In this document: in pieces, positions 8,859 through 16,970 of the stretch
Layout of the letters: each line of letters opens with the position of its first letter
Numbering within the stretch: position 1 is the stretch's first letter
Origin: Salinimicrobium sediminis
GTDB lineage: Bacteria > Bacteroidota > Bacteroidia > Flavobacteriales > Flavobacteriaceae
Assembly: GCF_900215295.1 (NCBI RefSeq)
Contig: NZ_OCMF01000002.1
Location: 372,001-436,000, forward strand
DNA length: 64,000 bases
Reading direction: 5' to 3'
Made by a program: the position numbers and the translations under genes
Notes under the pieces: model-generated
Database searches by the model: none
Seen by the model: only the letters and a program-made list of their open reading frames with translations
What the model was told of the DNA's origin: nothing

Positions 8859-8880
8859 AACCCGGCTCTGCAGCCGGGTT
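8859..8880 (-). terminator. Terminator of the astacin lipoprotein gene
   Basis: A GC-rich 9-bp stem (8859-8867 with 8872-8880) with loop CTGC; on the - strand it is followed by a T-run (A-run 8853-8860 on +). Confidence 0.85.
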
Positions 8881-8902
8881 ATTATCTCAAAGGGAATTGT
8901 TT

Positions 8903-9952
8903 CTATTTGTAGTACCAATATCCAGATCTTGTTACTACTTCTCTCCAGCCATACACTCTGTGATAGTAGTACCAGGCATCATTGTGTCTCAAAACAGTAA
9001 TTCCATAGATCACATAACTTTGACCATTCACATATACCGGCTCGGTTGTAGAAGATCCCCCGCTATATGGATACATATTATTAATTCCTGTTTTGTCTCC
9101 TGTTGAAAGGCCTGTTCTCTGAACATTAAAAGTACTTCCGTCTTTCTTTACCATTGTTGGTTTCCCATTAGATGAGAAAGAGTAGGAACCATACATCATT
9201 AAAGAACCAAAATCAAGGGAGGAAGTATATTCCTTTCCGTCCATCCCCTGCTGGGAATAAGTGTGAAAATTGTGTTCTCTTCCACTCTGAATATTATCAT
9301 AATTAATGGTAATAAAGTTTCCGCGATCCACACGGCTCTGCTCGTGCCATAGCCCTACAGCATGACCTATTTCATGGATAGTATTTCCGGTAGAACAGCT
9401 GGAAGAAAGGGTGATATTCTGCTTGCCGCCAATCATTCCAACATAAGAAGAACATCCTGATCCAGAAACAAAATATATATAATTTGACTGAGAAGTTCTT
9501 TGGACAAATTTTAAGTTAGTGTTTGATTCCCAGTGTCTTATCGCGTCATGCACTCTGTTTTGATCGCTGAGGTTACCGTCTATGGCATAATAAACGGTGT
9601 TATTTGGCCATCGGCCCGAGGTACGGCCCACACTTTTATTAGTTGATGGGGTTTCATCTTTTTCGAAGACCACTTTCACCTCTTCCTTGCTTACCATATC
9701 GGGTGGTAAAAGGATATCTCCCTGGTATACGTATTCTCCGTTGAATTCTTCTACAGGAAGCTTTTGTCCTGCAAAATAAACTTCAGCTACTCTTCCGGCA
9801 TCCGGAGAAGCTAATTCTATATTTTCCTCGTTAACAGCAATTTCGGTTAACTCTGCATTGTCTATTTCTTCTAATTCATTCGGATTGTCTTTGCTACAGG
9901 AAGCAAAAAGAGCAATTGCAGGAAGAATATAAGCGAATTTTAAATTTTTCAT
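8903..9952 (-). CDS. Astacin-like (M12A) metalloprotease lipoprotein
   Basis: The 349-residue protein has a lipoprotein signal (lipobox LFASC, Cys19). A propeptide-like region runs to about 110. The protease domain then holds the full zinc motif HExxHxxGxxHE (H193, H197, H203) and an astacin Met-turn (M252, Y254 in SLMMYG). A mature-start-like sequence (GRWPNNTVYY) precedes it. The C terminus has an aromatic-rich tail of about 45 residues with many Tyr/Trp. It is probably exported and lipid-anchored. The ATG at 9952 is chosen over an upstream in-frame start because it directly begins the signal peptide. It lies next to the lipoprotein array, separated by a 0.7-kb spacer. A role in processing those proteins is speculation. 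Confidence 0.87.
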   Translation of the reverse strand: MKNLKFAYILPAIALFASCSKDNPNELEEIDNAELTEIAVNEENIELASPDAGRVAEVYFAGQKLPVEEFNGEYVYQGDILLPPDMVSKEEVKVVFEKDETPSTNKSVGRTSGRWPNNTVYYAIDGNLSDQNRVHDAIRHWESNTNLKFVQRTSQSNYIYFVSGSGCSSYVGMIGGKQNITLSSSCSTGNTIHEIGHAVGLWHEQSRVDRGNFITINYDNIQSGREHNFHTYSQQGMDGKEYTSSLDFGSLMMYGSYSFSSNGKPTMVKKDGSTFNVQRTGLSTGDKTGINNMYPYSGGSSTTEPVYVNGQSYVIYGITVLRHNDAWYYYHRVYGWREVVTRSGYWYYK

Positions 9953-10676
9953 AAGTAGGTTTTTTGCTTTTTCCAACACTAATGCTTTGGGTTCTTCAGT
10001 GTTTTTTGTCTTTTTAATTGTTTCGATGACGTTCAGTTTTTCGTTAAATAAAAGCTTTTAAAAACAAAAGAAAATCTTAATTTCTTTATATCTGCTGTTA
10101 CCTTTGTAATAACTGTGCCAAAATAGATTTTAATAATAATTTAACTTAGTAGGTGGGGTCCGGAGGTTAGAAAAAATACTGTCTGTTTTGTTTGTCCTGA
10201 TTTTTAATTTTTACTATTAACAATAAAAAAATAGAATGTCGACTTCTATAACAGAGATGTAAAAATATAAATTAATATTATTTTAATAGTATTTTTGAAA
10301 ACTTTAACACTCTGAAAATTAAATATTTACGGAGGAAATTTCCTACATGAGGTTTTAAAAAATCCCCTCAAGTAGCGCCAGTGCTTATGGGAATAAGGTA
10401 TAAAAAGAATATTTTTAACGATAAATTCAGTGGATTTTAATCATGTCTTTGAACAGATAAAGTATCGTCATTATCGAATAAGTTTAAAAAGTATTTGTAG
10501 GAAGGACAACTTGGGGTGTTTTTAAAATATTATTTAATCGTACCTGTCTTCGCAAATCCCGTTTCATAATTTCCCTTCAAACGCCTGGATAAATTTTTAA
10601 TATAATTTTATAATGTCTGGCTAATCCTCCGAAGCTAAAAATACCATTAGAAATTTTACATTTTTAACGCATAAAA
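9953..10676. other. 720-bp AT-rich intergenic region
   Basis: No open frame with family resemblance, no RNA gene recognised, and no clear TAnnTTTG element on the - strand for the astacin gene. Confidence 0.55.
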
Positions 10677-10701
10677 AAAGCTGCCCTTTTTGGGCAGCTT
10701 T
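10677..10701 (-). terminator. Terminator of lipoprotein paralogue 4 of the array
   Basis: A 10-bp perfect stem (10677-10686 with 10692-10701) with a five-T loop; A-run on the + strand gives a U-tract on the - strand transcript. Confidence 0.85.
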
Positions 10702-10725
10702 AAAACATTTGGTTGCTGAATTAAA

Positions 10726-12582
10726 TTAATCTGGAGTTCCTATCGGAGCTGTACAATTAACTATGTCAACCTTAACATAGATAGGATAGGAATATTCGAA
10801 ATCGTCAAATGTATTTGAGATTGGGTCAAGTTGGCTTCCCTCTGCAACATTTGTGTTGCAAATAGATTCCCAACAAGTAGAACTCATTACATCACTTTCA
10901 TTTGGACGAACCTCAATTCCATAGGCAGTGATTCTATCATCAGCAAATTCGCCATCAAGAATAACTGTTACCACTGTTCCACTAAGGGAAACAGTAACAT
11001 CACCAAAAGGCTCATCTCCATTTAATCCACCGATTAATTGAAGTTCAGCATCAGAATTCACTTCCACCCATCCATTATTAGATGCGTCAAGCGAAGCATA
11101 GTAGCAATCTGCCGGTAAGGATACTCCGGTATCAAGAGCACATGCTGCGGGAAGATTTTCACATCCTTCTCCGGTAGTTGGATCCTCACATCCATCATTA
11201 TCTTCGTCTACAACAGGATTTTCATTTGGACATGCATCAATTCCATCATAAATTCCGTCACCATCGGTATCTATAGGACATCCGTTAGCATCTACAATTG
11301 CACCTGAAGGAGTATCAGGACAATTATCGCTACCATCCAGTACGCCATCACCATCGGCATCTCCTTCTACAGGACAACCATCGTTATCTGCAGGACCGGC
11401 TTCATTTGGACAAGCGTCAATTCCATCATAAACTCCGTCATTGTCTGAATCAATTGGACATCCATTTGCATCTACAGTAGCACCTGAAGGAGTATCAGGA
11501 CAATCATCATCTCCGTCTAAAACTCCGTCTCCGTCAGAATCAGTATCTCCATTTTCAGGACATCCGTTATTGCTGGCAGGACCGGCTTCATTTGGACAGT
11601 TATCATTTTCATCAATAACTCCGTCTCCATCCGAATCCACGGGTTGGTCATCACCACATCCAAATCTAAAATGTTCATATTCTACATTATCATCACCATC
11701 AAAATTAGCCATGATCTCAGCTCTGCTTAAGCTTCCGGTGATCACCATTTGCTCAACATCACCATAGGCATCTTCATCTTCAGTCCAGTCAAGAAGAGTT
11801 AGCGTATAATCGATATATTCTTCATTATCCTCGTAATCTTCAAGATTTGGAAGTGCAAAACATAATGCTTCGGCAAAAAGATCACCATCATCGTTTCTTC
11901 CTGTAGTATTGACCACATCTTCGTAAATGGTATTTCCATCAATAGAAATATCTACAGAGTATCTTGCAGGGAAATGTCTTCCTTCAGGAGTACAGTAGTT
12001 TGCAAAGAAGCAAAATTCAAAGGCTTCGTTGATATCTAATTCAAAGAATTGGTATCCATAAAGGTTAACATCTCTGTCATCATAACATAGTACAGATACA
12101 TCAACATATTTTTTAACACCGGCACCCAATTCAATAGCTAGTGGTAGAGAATTATCTACAAAAGCTGCAAGAGCACCTCCACGAGGGGCTAACCAGAGCA
12201 GGTCTCCATCTGCATCATAAACCGAAAAGTGGTTTAAGGAGTAGTTACCTGGAGTAAGTTCAAGAGCTTCATCCTCTTCTGTAAACACCTGGCCGGCAAC
12301 AAGATCAACACGATATGGATCTGCTGCAGTTCCTACTACTTCGTTGTCTCCCTGCATCAGCACGATCTCTACATAAGCCGGAGCGTCGTCTGAACAGACC
12401 GGCATGTCTTCAATAGCTGATTGCTTTTCTGTCGACTTGGCTGCCAGGTCTGCTACTATAGCTCCAAAAGAGAGCGTAGCTTTATCTGAATCGGTCGCAT
12501 TGGAGCCTTCATCTTTGCTACATGAGGTAAATAGCAACGCGAAGATTGCTATAAAGCTCAGGTAAATTTTAATTTTTTTCAT
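10726..12582 (-). CDS. Surface-type lipoprotein: array core domain, thrombospondin type 3 repeats, C-terminal module
   Basis: This 618-residue protein is the longest and last of four tandem paralogues. Its signal ends at lipobox LLFTSC (Cys21), followed by SKDEG, matching the lipoprotein surface-export pattern K-(D/E)2 described in Capnocytophaga. Residues about 33-315 form the core shared by all four (start KATLSFGAIV, middle GAGVKKYVDVSVLCYDDRDV, end DDNVEYEHFRFGCG). Residues about 318-480 hold several calcium-binding thrombospondin type 3 repeats (DSDGDGVxDxxDNCPN units). The last 130 or so residues form an unrecognised beta-rich module with cysteines. I do not recognise the core family. 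The protein is very acidic, as expected for a calcium-bound surface protein. It has its own terminator. Confidence 0.8.
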   Translation of the reverse strand: MKKIKIYLSFIAIFALLFTSCSKDEGSNATDSDKATLSFGAIVADLAAKSTEKQSAIEDMPVCSDDAPAYVEIVLMQGDNEVVGTAADPYRVDLVAGQVFTEEDEALELTPGNYSLNHFSVYDADGDLLWLAPRGGALAAFVDNSLPLAIELGAGVKKYVDVSVLCYDDRDVNLYGYQFFELDINEAFEFCFFANYCTPEGRHFPARYSVDISIDGNTIYEDVVNTTGRNDDGDLFAEALCFALPNLEDYEDNEEYIDYTLTLLDWTEDEDAYGDVEQMVITGSLSRAEIMANFDGDDNVEYEHFRFGCGDDQPVDSDGDGVIDENDNCPNEAGPASNNGCPENGDTDSDGDGVLDGDDDCPDTPSGATVDANGCPIDSDNDGVYDGIDACPNEAGPADNDGCPVEGDADGDGVLDGSDNCPDTPSGAIVDANGCPIDTDGDGIYDGIDACPNENPVVDEDNDGCEDPTTGEGCENLPAACALDTGVSLPADCYYASLDASNNGWVEVNSDAELQLIGGLNGDEPFGDVTVSLSGTVVTVILDGEFADDRITAYGIEVRPNESDVMSSTCWESICNTNVAEGSQLDPISNTFDDFEYSYPIYVKVDIVNCTAPIGTPD

Positions 12583-12604
12583 AATAAATAATTTTGATTA
12601 ATAG

Positions 12605-12620
12605 TTAGAATGGTTAATTA
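12605..12620. repeat. Array leader motif, copy before paralogue 4
   Basis: TTAGAATGGTTAATTA, about 23 bases upstream of the ATG at 12582. It matches the motif found once or twice before the other three paralogues. Confidence 0.6.
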
Positions 12621-12623
12621 AAA

Positions 12624-12649
12624 AGGTGGAAGCTTTGCAGCTTCCACCT
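12624..12649 (-). terminator. Terminator of lipoprotein paralogue 3 of the array
   Basis: An 11-bp perfect stem (12624-12634 with 12639-12649) with loop TTGC, and a run of A on + giving U on the - transcript. It lies between two paralogues. Confidence 0.85.
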
Positions 12650-12656
12650 AGTTCTA

Positions 12657-13592
12657 TTATTCACATCCAAAACGGAAATGTTCATACTCTACATCGTCGT
12701 CTCCGGAGAAGTTAGCCATAATATCGGCTCTGCTTAAGCTTCCGGAAATCGTCATTGGAGCAACATCTCCGTAAGCATCTGCTTCTCCAGTCCAATCCAG
12801 AAGGGTAAGAGTATAATCGATATAATCCTCGTTATCTCCATACTCATCAAGGTTTGGAAGTGCAAAACAAAGTGCATCTGCATAAAGATCTCCATCTTCG
12901 TTTCTTCCCACATTATTTTCTACACCTTCATATAGAATTTCTCCGTCAATAGAAAGGGTGACAGCATATCTCGCAGGATAGTGACGCCCGTCTGGAGAAC
13001 AATAGTTAGCAAAGAAGCAGAATTCAAATGCTTCATTAATATCCAATTCAAAGAATTGATATCCATACTCGTTCACATCACGATTATCATAACATAGAAC
13101 AGAAACATCAACATATTTTTTCACTCCGGCACCAAGTGCAATATCCATTGGTAGAGAGTTGTTTACAAATTCTGCTAAAGCACCTCCTTTTGGAGCTAAC
13201 CAAAGCAAGGTTCCATCTGCACTGTAAACAGAAAAATGGGTTAAAGAATAATTACCTGGAGTTAGTTCCAAAGCGGCATCTTCTTCAGTAAAAACCTGTC
13301 CTGAAACAAGATTTACTCTATAAGGATTATCTGCAGTTCCTACTACAGCATTTTCACCCTGCATAAGCACTATTTCGACATAAGCAGCTTCCTCATCTGA
13401 ACAGTCGGGCATATCTTCAATAGCCGATTGACGATTTGTGTTTTTTGCTGTCAGATCCTGTACAATAGCACCAAAAGAAAGGGTCGCTTTGTCGGAATCT
13501 GTAGTTGTAGATGAACTGTCGTCCTTACTACATGAAGTAAATAGCATGGCGAAAACTGCCACGAAGCTCAGGTAAAATTTAATGGTTTTCAT
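12657..13592 (-). CDS. Surface-type lipoprotein: array core domain only
   Basis: The 311-residue paralogue has lipobox MLFTSC (Cys21) followed by SKDDS. After a short linker it consists only of the shared core (about 35-311) and stops at EYEHFRFGCE, exactly where the longer paralogues switch to other modules. It thus defines the core boundaries. It is most similar by eye to the 618-residue paralogue: long stretches differ by only a few residues. No enzymatic motif is visible. The core contains conserved cysteines (LCYD, CFFANYC, DALCFALPNL, FGCE) that could form disulfides in an exported protein. Function unknown; a structural surface or adhesion role is an inference from lipidation and repeats in its sisters. 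Confidence 0.82.
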   Translation of the reverse strand: MKTIKFYLSFVAVFAMLFTSCSKDDSSSTTTDSDKATLSFGAIVQDLTAKNTNRQSAIEDMPDCSDEEAAYVEIVLMQGENAVVGTADNPYRVNLVSGQVFTEEDAALELTPGNYSLTHFSVYSADGTLLWLAPKGGALAEFVNNSLPMDIALGAGVKKYVDVSVLCYDNRDVNEYGYQFFELDINEAFEFCFFANYCSPDGRHYPARYAVTLSIDGEILYEGVENNVGRNEDGDLYADALCFALPNLDEYGDNEDYIDYTLTLLDWTGEADAYGDVAPMTISGSLSRADIMANFSGDDDVEYEHFRFGCE

Positions 13593-13617
13593 AATAAATT
13601 TGGTTATTGATTAATAA

Positions 13618-13654
13618 TTGAATGGTTAATAAATATGAATGGTTAATAAATACT
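13618..13654. repeat. Array leader motif, two copies before paralogue 3
   Basis: TTGAATGGTTAATAAAT (13618-13634) and ATGAATGGTTAATAAATACT (13635-13654) in direct tandem, 26-62 bases upstream of the ATG at 13592. Confidence 0.65.
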
Positions 13655-13664
13655 ATTTAAAAAA

Positions 13665-13693
13665 AGGCCGGATAAACCGGGTCCATCCGGCCT
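13665..13693 (-). terminator. Terminator of lipoprotein paralogue 2 of the array
   Basis: A 9-bp perfect GC-rich stem (13665-13673 with 13685-13693) with an 11-base loop and an A-run before it on +. Confidence 0.8.
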
Positions 13694-13703
13694 CATAAAC
13701 TAT

Positions 13704-15125
13704 TTAGTGAAGGTTAGCTACTTCACCACACGCAGTTGGCATGGTAGCAACATACTCTTCTCCTACGTACATTCCATGTACAACTACAGCCAGGTTCTCC
13801 CAGTTGAAGTCGGCTCCATTTAGATCAAATGTTCTCTGATAGGTATAGAATCCAGCAGCATTTGCCATTGGGAAAGTACCGTCTTCATTATCCAAGGCTA
13901 ATTTCACACCTCCATAATATGGAAGGCCTTCAACAAGACTTATATATCCGTCATTATTTGCATCTGCACTCGCAGGAGGACAGGTCGCATTTGCTCCGCT
14001 ATCCAAACCATGGATATGTTGTGGGTGTGTCATATCTGGAGTAACTCCTGCTGCAAGAACAGTAGCCTTTAGAATATCTCCATCCAATTCCAAATAAGTT
14101 AGTGCTACAGATTTGCTTCCGTTTATTGGATATGCGCAAGTCTTGTAATATTCGGTATCAGATTCAGGATCTTCAAAAATTGGAGTGGAATCATCGCCAC
14201 ATCCTTCACCTTCTCTAAAGTGGTAGTAATCCAGGTTGTCTTCTCCATCAAAGAAGTTTCTCACGATGTTATCATTGATCACACCTCTACGAATTACTCT
14301 TTCAGTTACATCTCCATATTCTTCTGAAGATCTAAGGGTGATCTCAAAATAATATTCATCAAGTCCTTCTGTATCAGGAAGTGCAAAACACAATGGATCT
14401 GCATAGAAATCTCCGTTGTCATAATATCCGGTTGTATTGGATACATTGGTGTACAATGCAGTACCTGAAGCATTAGTTCCAGACCATACGCTCACGCTAT
14501 ATTCAGCAGGATAGTGACGTCCGGATGGTGGGCAATAGTTACCAAATACGCAGAATTCAATAGCTTTATTGGTGTCAATATCAAAGAATAGATACCCATA
14601 TTCCACTACATCTCTGTCATCATAACATAGTACTGAAACATCTACATATTTTTTAACCCCTGCACCTAATTCAATAGATAAGGGAAGTGGATTTTCTATG
14701 AACTCTGCAAGAACTCCTCCTCGTGGTGCAACCCATAACAGGTTACCGGCGGAGTCATATACCATAAAGTGTTCAAGAGAATAAGTTCCTGGTTCAAGTT
14801 CCAGTTCAGGAACTTCTTCAGTAAATACCTGGCCGTTTACAAGATCAACTCTAAAAGGATCTTCGGTAGTTCCAACTACAGCGGTGGCACCTTCATAAAG
14901 TGCAATTTCCACATAAGCTGCGGTAGCACCATCTGTACATTCAGGTAAATCATCTGTACTGGATTGTTTGTTATTGGATTTGGCAAGATCATTTAAAATA
15001 GCTCCAAATGAGAGAGTAGCTTTGTCCGTATCATTTGATACGAGATTGTCTTCTTCTTTACTACATGAAGTAAAGACCATTGCTAAAACAGCAACGTAGC
15101 ATAAGTAGTACGAAATTCTTTTCAT
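13704..15125 (-). CDS. Surface-type lipoprotein: array core domain plus CHRD-like C-terminal domain
   Basis: This 473-residue paralogue has lipobox MVFTSC (Cys21) followed by SKEED. The shared core runs from about 34 to 312 and is the most diverged of the four (it has an inserted WSGTNASGT segment and lacks the LLDWT motif). Residues about 330-473 are a different module containing HPQHIHG, ADANNDGYISLVEG and LAVVVHGM; the paired His-x-His and late VVHG resemble CHRD or Cu/Zn-SOD-like folds, as far as I can judge. A short EF-hand-like DANNDGYIS segment may bind calcium. The function is unknown. Identical spacing and its own leader motif suggest the same regulation as its neighbours. Confidence 0.78.
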   Translation of the reverse strand: MKRISYYLCYVAVLAMVFTSCSKEEDNLVSNDTDKATLSFGAILNDLAKSNNKQSSTDDLPECTDGATAAYVEIALYEGATAVVGTTEDPFRVDLVNGQVFTEEVPELELEPGTYSLEHFMVYDSAGNLLWVAPRGGVLAEFIENPLPLSIELGAGVKKYVDVSVLCYDDRDVVEYGYLFFDIDTNKAIEFCVFGNYCPPSGRHYPAEYSVSVWSGTNASGTALYTNVSNTTGYYDNGDFYADPLCFALPDTEGLDEYYFEITLRSSEEYGDVTERVIRRGVINDNIVRNFFDGEDNLDYYHFREGEGCGDDSTPIFEDPESDTEYYKTCAYPINGSKSVALTYLELDGDILKATVLAAGVTPDMTHPQHIHGLDSGANATCPPASADANNDGYISLVEGLPYYGGVKLALDNEDGTFPMANAAGFYTYQRTFDLNGADFNWENLAVVVHGMYVGEEYVATMPTACGEVANLH

Positions 15126-15152
15126 AGTGGTTTGGTTTTAATTAATTAATAT

Positions 15153-15173
15153 TTAGAATGGTTAATAAATACT
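15153..15173. repeat. Array leader motif before paralogue 2
   Basis: TTAGAATGGTTAATAAATAC is present in one copy 28-48 bases upstream of the ATG at 15125. Confidence 0.65.
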
Positions 15174-15204
15174 TGGTTAGCCTCAGTAGTGGGCAGTTTA
15201 ATAT

Positions 15205-15228
15205 ACCGCCCCGGTTTCCCGGGACGGT
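15205..15228 (-). terminator. Possible weak terminator of lipoprotein paralogue 1 of the array
   Basis: A 10-bp GC-rich stem (15205-15214 with 15219-15228) with one C-A mismatch. No good U-tract follows on the - strand, so readthrough is likely. Confidence 0.45.
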
Positions 15229-15245
15229 TTTAAAATTATAATTGA

Positions 15246-16796
15246 TTAGTCACCGCATACTTCGGCGTGAACGATTACATATACAGGATCCCATCCGTTT
15301 ACGCTATATACATCATCGTCATCATCCAGGTCAAATTGTCCTGGTGCACGGCTATCTGGCCAGTCAGATCCCACATAAATATGGGTATCGTTTATGGTTA
15401 CACCGTCATTAAGTACAATGTCAACTTCAAGGTTGCCTCCTTCTAAAGTGAGTACAACGTGACCGGCTTCCCAACCTTTAGAAATGTCATTTTGACCGGC
15501 TCCTGCATAGAATGGGATTTCCCAAACTCCATCAGCTTCAGCTGCTATGTCGGCTGCAGTAATTTCAAGACCCCAACCCCAGTTATTACCTGGATAGTCA
15601 AGACTGTTCAATTCAACATCTCCAAACATGTAAGCTGTTTCACATCCTTCCCCTACTGGATTGTCCTCACAGTCATTGTCTGGATCGTAAGGGCATGGAT
15701 CGTCATTGTTTGGAAGACAATCTCCGTCGTCATCCATATCTGCAGGAGTGTTTGGACACTCATCACAACCATCTGGGATTCCATCGCCATCGGCATCGGC
15801 GTTATCGTCAAAACCTGGACAAATATCATCGTCATTTGGCACTCCGTCATTGTCATCATCCGGTGGAGTAGTTCCATCACATCCGAATCTGATGTGTTCG
15901 TAGTTCACGTTGTCATCTCCATCGAAATTAGCTTCAACTTCATTACGGCTTAAGCTGCCTGTAATAACAGTACCCGGTCCATCATAAACTCCATCCCAAT
16001 CCAATAATGTAATGGTATAATCAAGATATTCTTCATCATCTCCATACTGTGGAAGATCTGGAAGAGCAAAACAAATTGGTCTTGCATAATTATCACCCGC
16101 AGCGTTTACACCTACTTCATTAATGTTCTCTGCAGCTGTATAGATTACAGTTCCGTCAATAGAGAATTCTACTGAGAATCTGGCTGGGAAGTGTCTTCCT
16201 TCCGGAGTACAATAGTTCGCAAAGAAGCAAAACTCAAATGCTCTGGTAGTGTCGAACTCAAAGAATAAATATCCGTATTCGTTAACATCTCTGTCATCAT
16301 AACAAACAACAGAAACATCTACATACTTTTTAACTCCTGCACCAAGATTGATACTCAATGGAAGTGGAGCATCAACAAATTCAGCAAGAACACCTCCTTT
16401 TGGAGCTATCCAGGTTAGATTACCGGCTGCATCATATACAGCAAAATGCTCCAGAGAGTAAGTTCCGGGATCAAGTTCCAAAGCCGGATCTTCTTCTGTA
16501 AATACCTGTCCGCTCACAAGATCAACTCGGTAAGGTGCATCTCCACCTACAATATACTCGTCCCCTTGCATTAGTACAATTTCTACGTAAGCAGGAGCAG
16601 CATCTGAACATTCAGGCAAATCGGAAAGATCTGATTGTTTGTTGGTGGACTGGCTAGCAAGATCAGCCACTATCGCACCAAAGGATAGAGTAGCCTTTTC
16701 AGTGGTGGGATCCACCCCTGTCTCTTCCTTGCTACAGGAAGAGAATAGCAGCGCGAAAACCGCTAGACCTGCCAGGTAATTTTTGAAATTTTTCAT
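15246..16796 (-). CDS. Surface-type lipoprotein: array core domain, thrombospondin type 3 repeats, distinct C-terminal module
   Basis: The first gene of the array encodes 516 residues with lipobox LLFSSC (Cys21) and SKEET. The core covers about 32-308. Thrombospondin type 3 repeats follow (about 312-385: DDDNDGVPNDDDICPG, DADGDGIPDGCDECPN and others), arranged differently from the 618-residue paralogue. Residues about 388-516 form another module (GEGCETAYMFGD at its start, then an aromatic and acidic beta-rich stretch) that does not match the C termini of the sisters. It lies downstream of the LuxR-type regulator gene on the same strand, with a 174-bp spacer that contains two perfect 20-bp repeats. 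Confidence 0.8.
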   Translation of the reverse strand: MKNFKNYLAGLAVFALLFSSCSKEETGVDPTTEKATLSFGAIVADLASQSTNKQSDLSDLPECSDAAPAYVEIVLMQGDEYIVGGDAPYRVDLVSGQVFTEEDPALELDPGTYSLEHFAVYDAAGNLTWIAPKGGVLAEFVDAPLPLSINLGAGVKKYVDVSVVCYDDRDVNEYGYLFFEFDTTRAFEFCFFANYCTPEGRHFPARFSVEFSIDGTVIYTAAENINEVGVNAAGDNYARPICFALPDLPQYGDDEEYLDYTITLLDWDGVYDGPGTVITGSLSRNEVEANFDGDDNVNYEHIRFGCDGTTPPDDDNDGVPNDDDICPGFDDNADADGDGIPDGCDECPNTPADMDDDGDCLPNNDDPCPYDPDNDCEDNPVGEGCETAYMFGDVELNSLDYPGNNWGWGLEITAADIAAEADGVWEIPFYAGAGQNDISKGWEAGHVVLTLEGGNLEVDIVLNDGVTINDTHIYVGSDWPDSRAPGQFDLDDDDDVYSVNGWDPVYVIVHAEVCGD

Positions 16797-16820
16797 AATT
16801 AAAAGGTTTTTGATTAATAA

Positions 16821-16860
16821 ATACTTAGAATGGTTAATAAATACTTAGAATGGTTAATAA
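16821..16860. repeat. Two perfect tandem copies of the 20-bp array leader motif
   Basis: ATACTTAGAATGGTTAATAA occurs at 16821-16840 and again at 16841-16860, plus a partial GATTAATAA at 16812-16820. Lies 25-64 bases upstream of the ATG at 16796. Confidence 0.75.
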
Positions 16861-16970
16861 ATTTGCCTTTAGGTTATTTTTACAGCAAATGGGACACTTA
16901 ATTTTAAGATTCCCCCTTCAATGTAGGATTTCTCTTATCCTGCCACAATAGGGGAAAACCCTGCTTTTCC

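Noticed and set aside
15459-15953. 164-residue + strand frame antisense to a thrombospondin type 3 repeat region
   Set aside because: Shadow of the repetitive Asp/Gly codons of the real lipoprotein gene.
16821-16860. Tandem 20-bp repeats considered as a CRISPR remnant
   Set aside because: No spacers, repeats are directly adjacent, and no cas genes are present; related single copies sit before other array genes.
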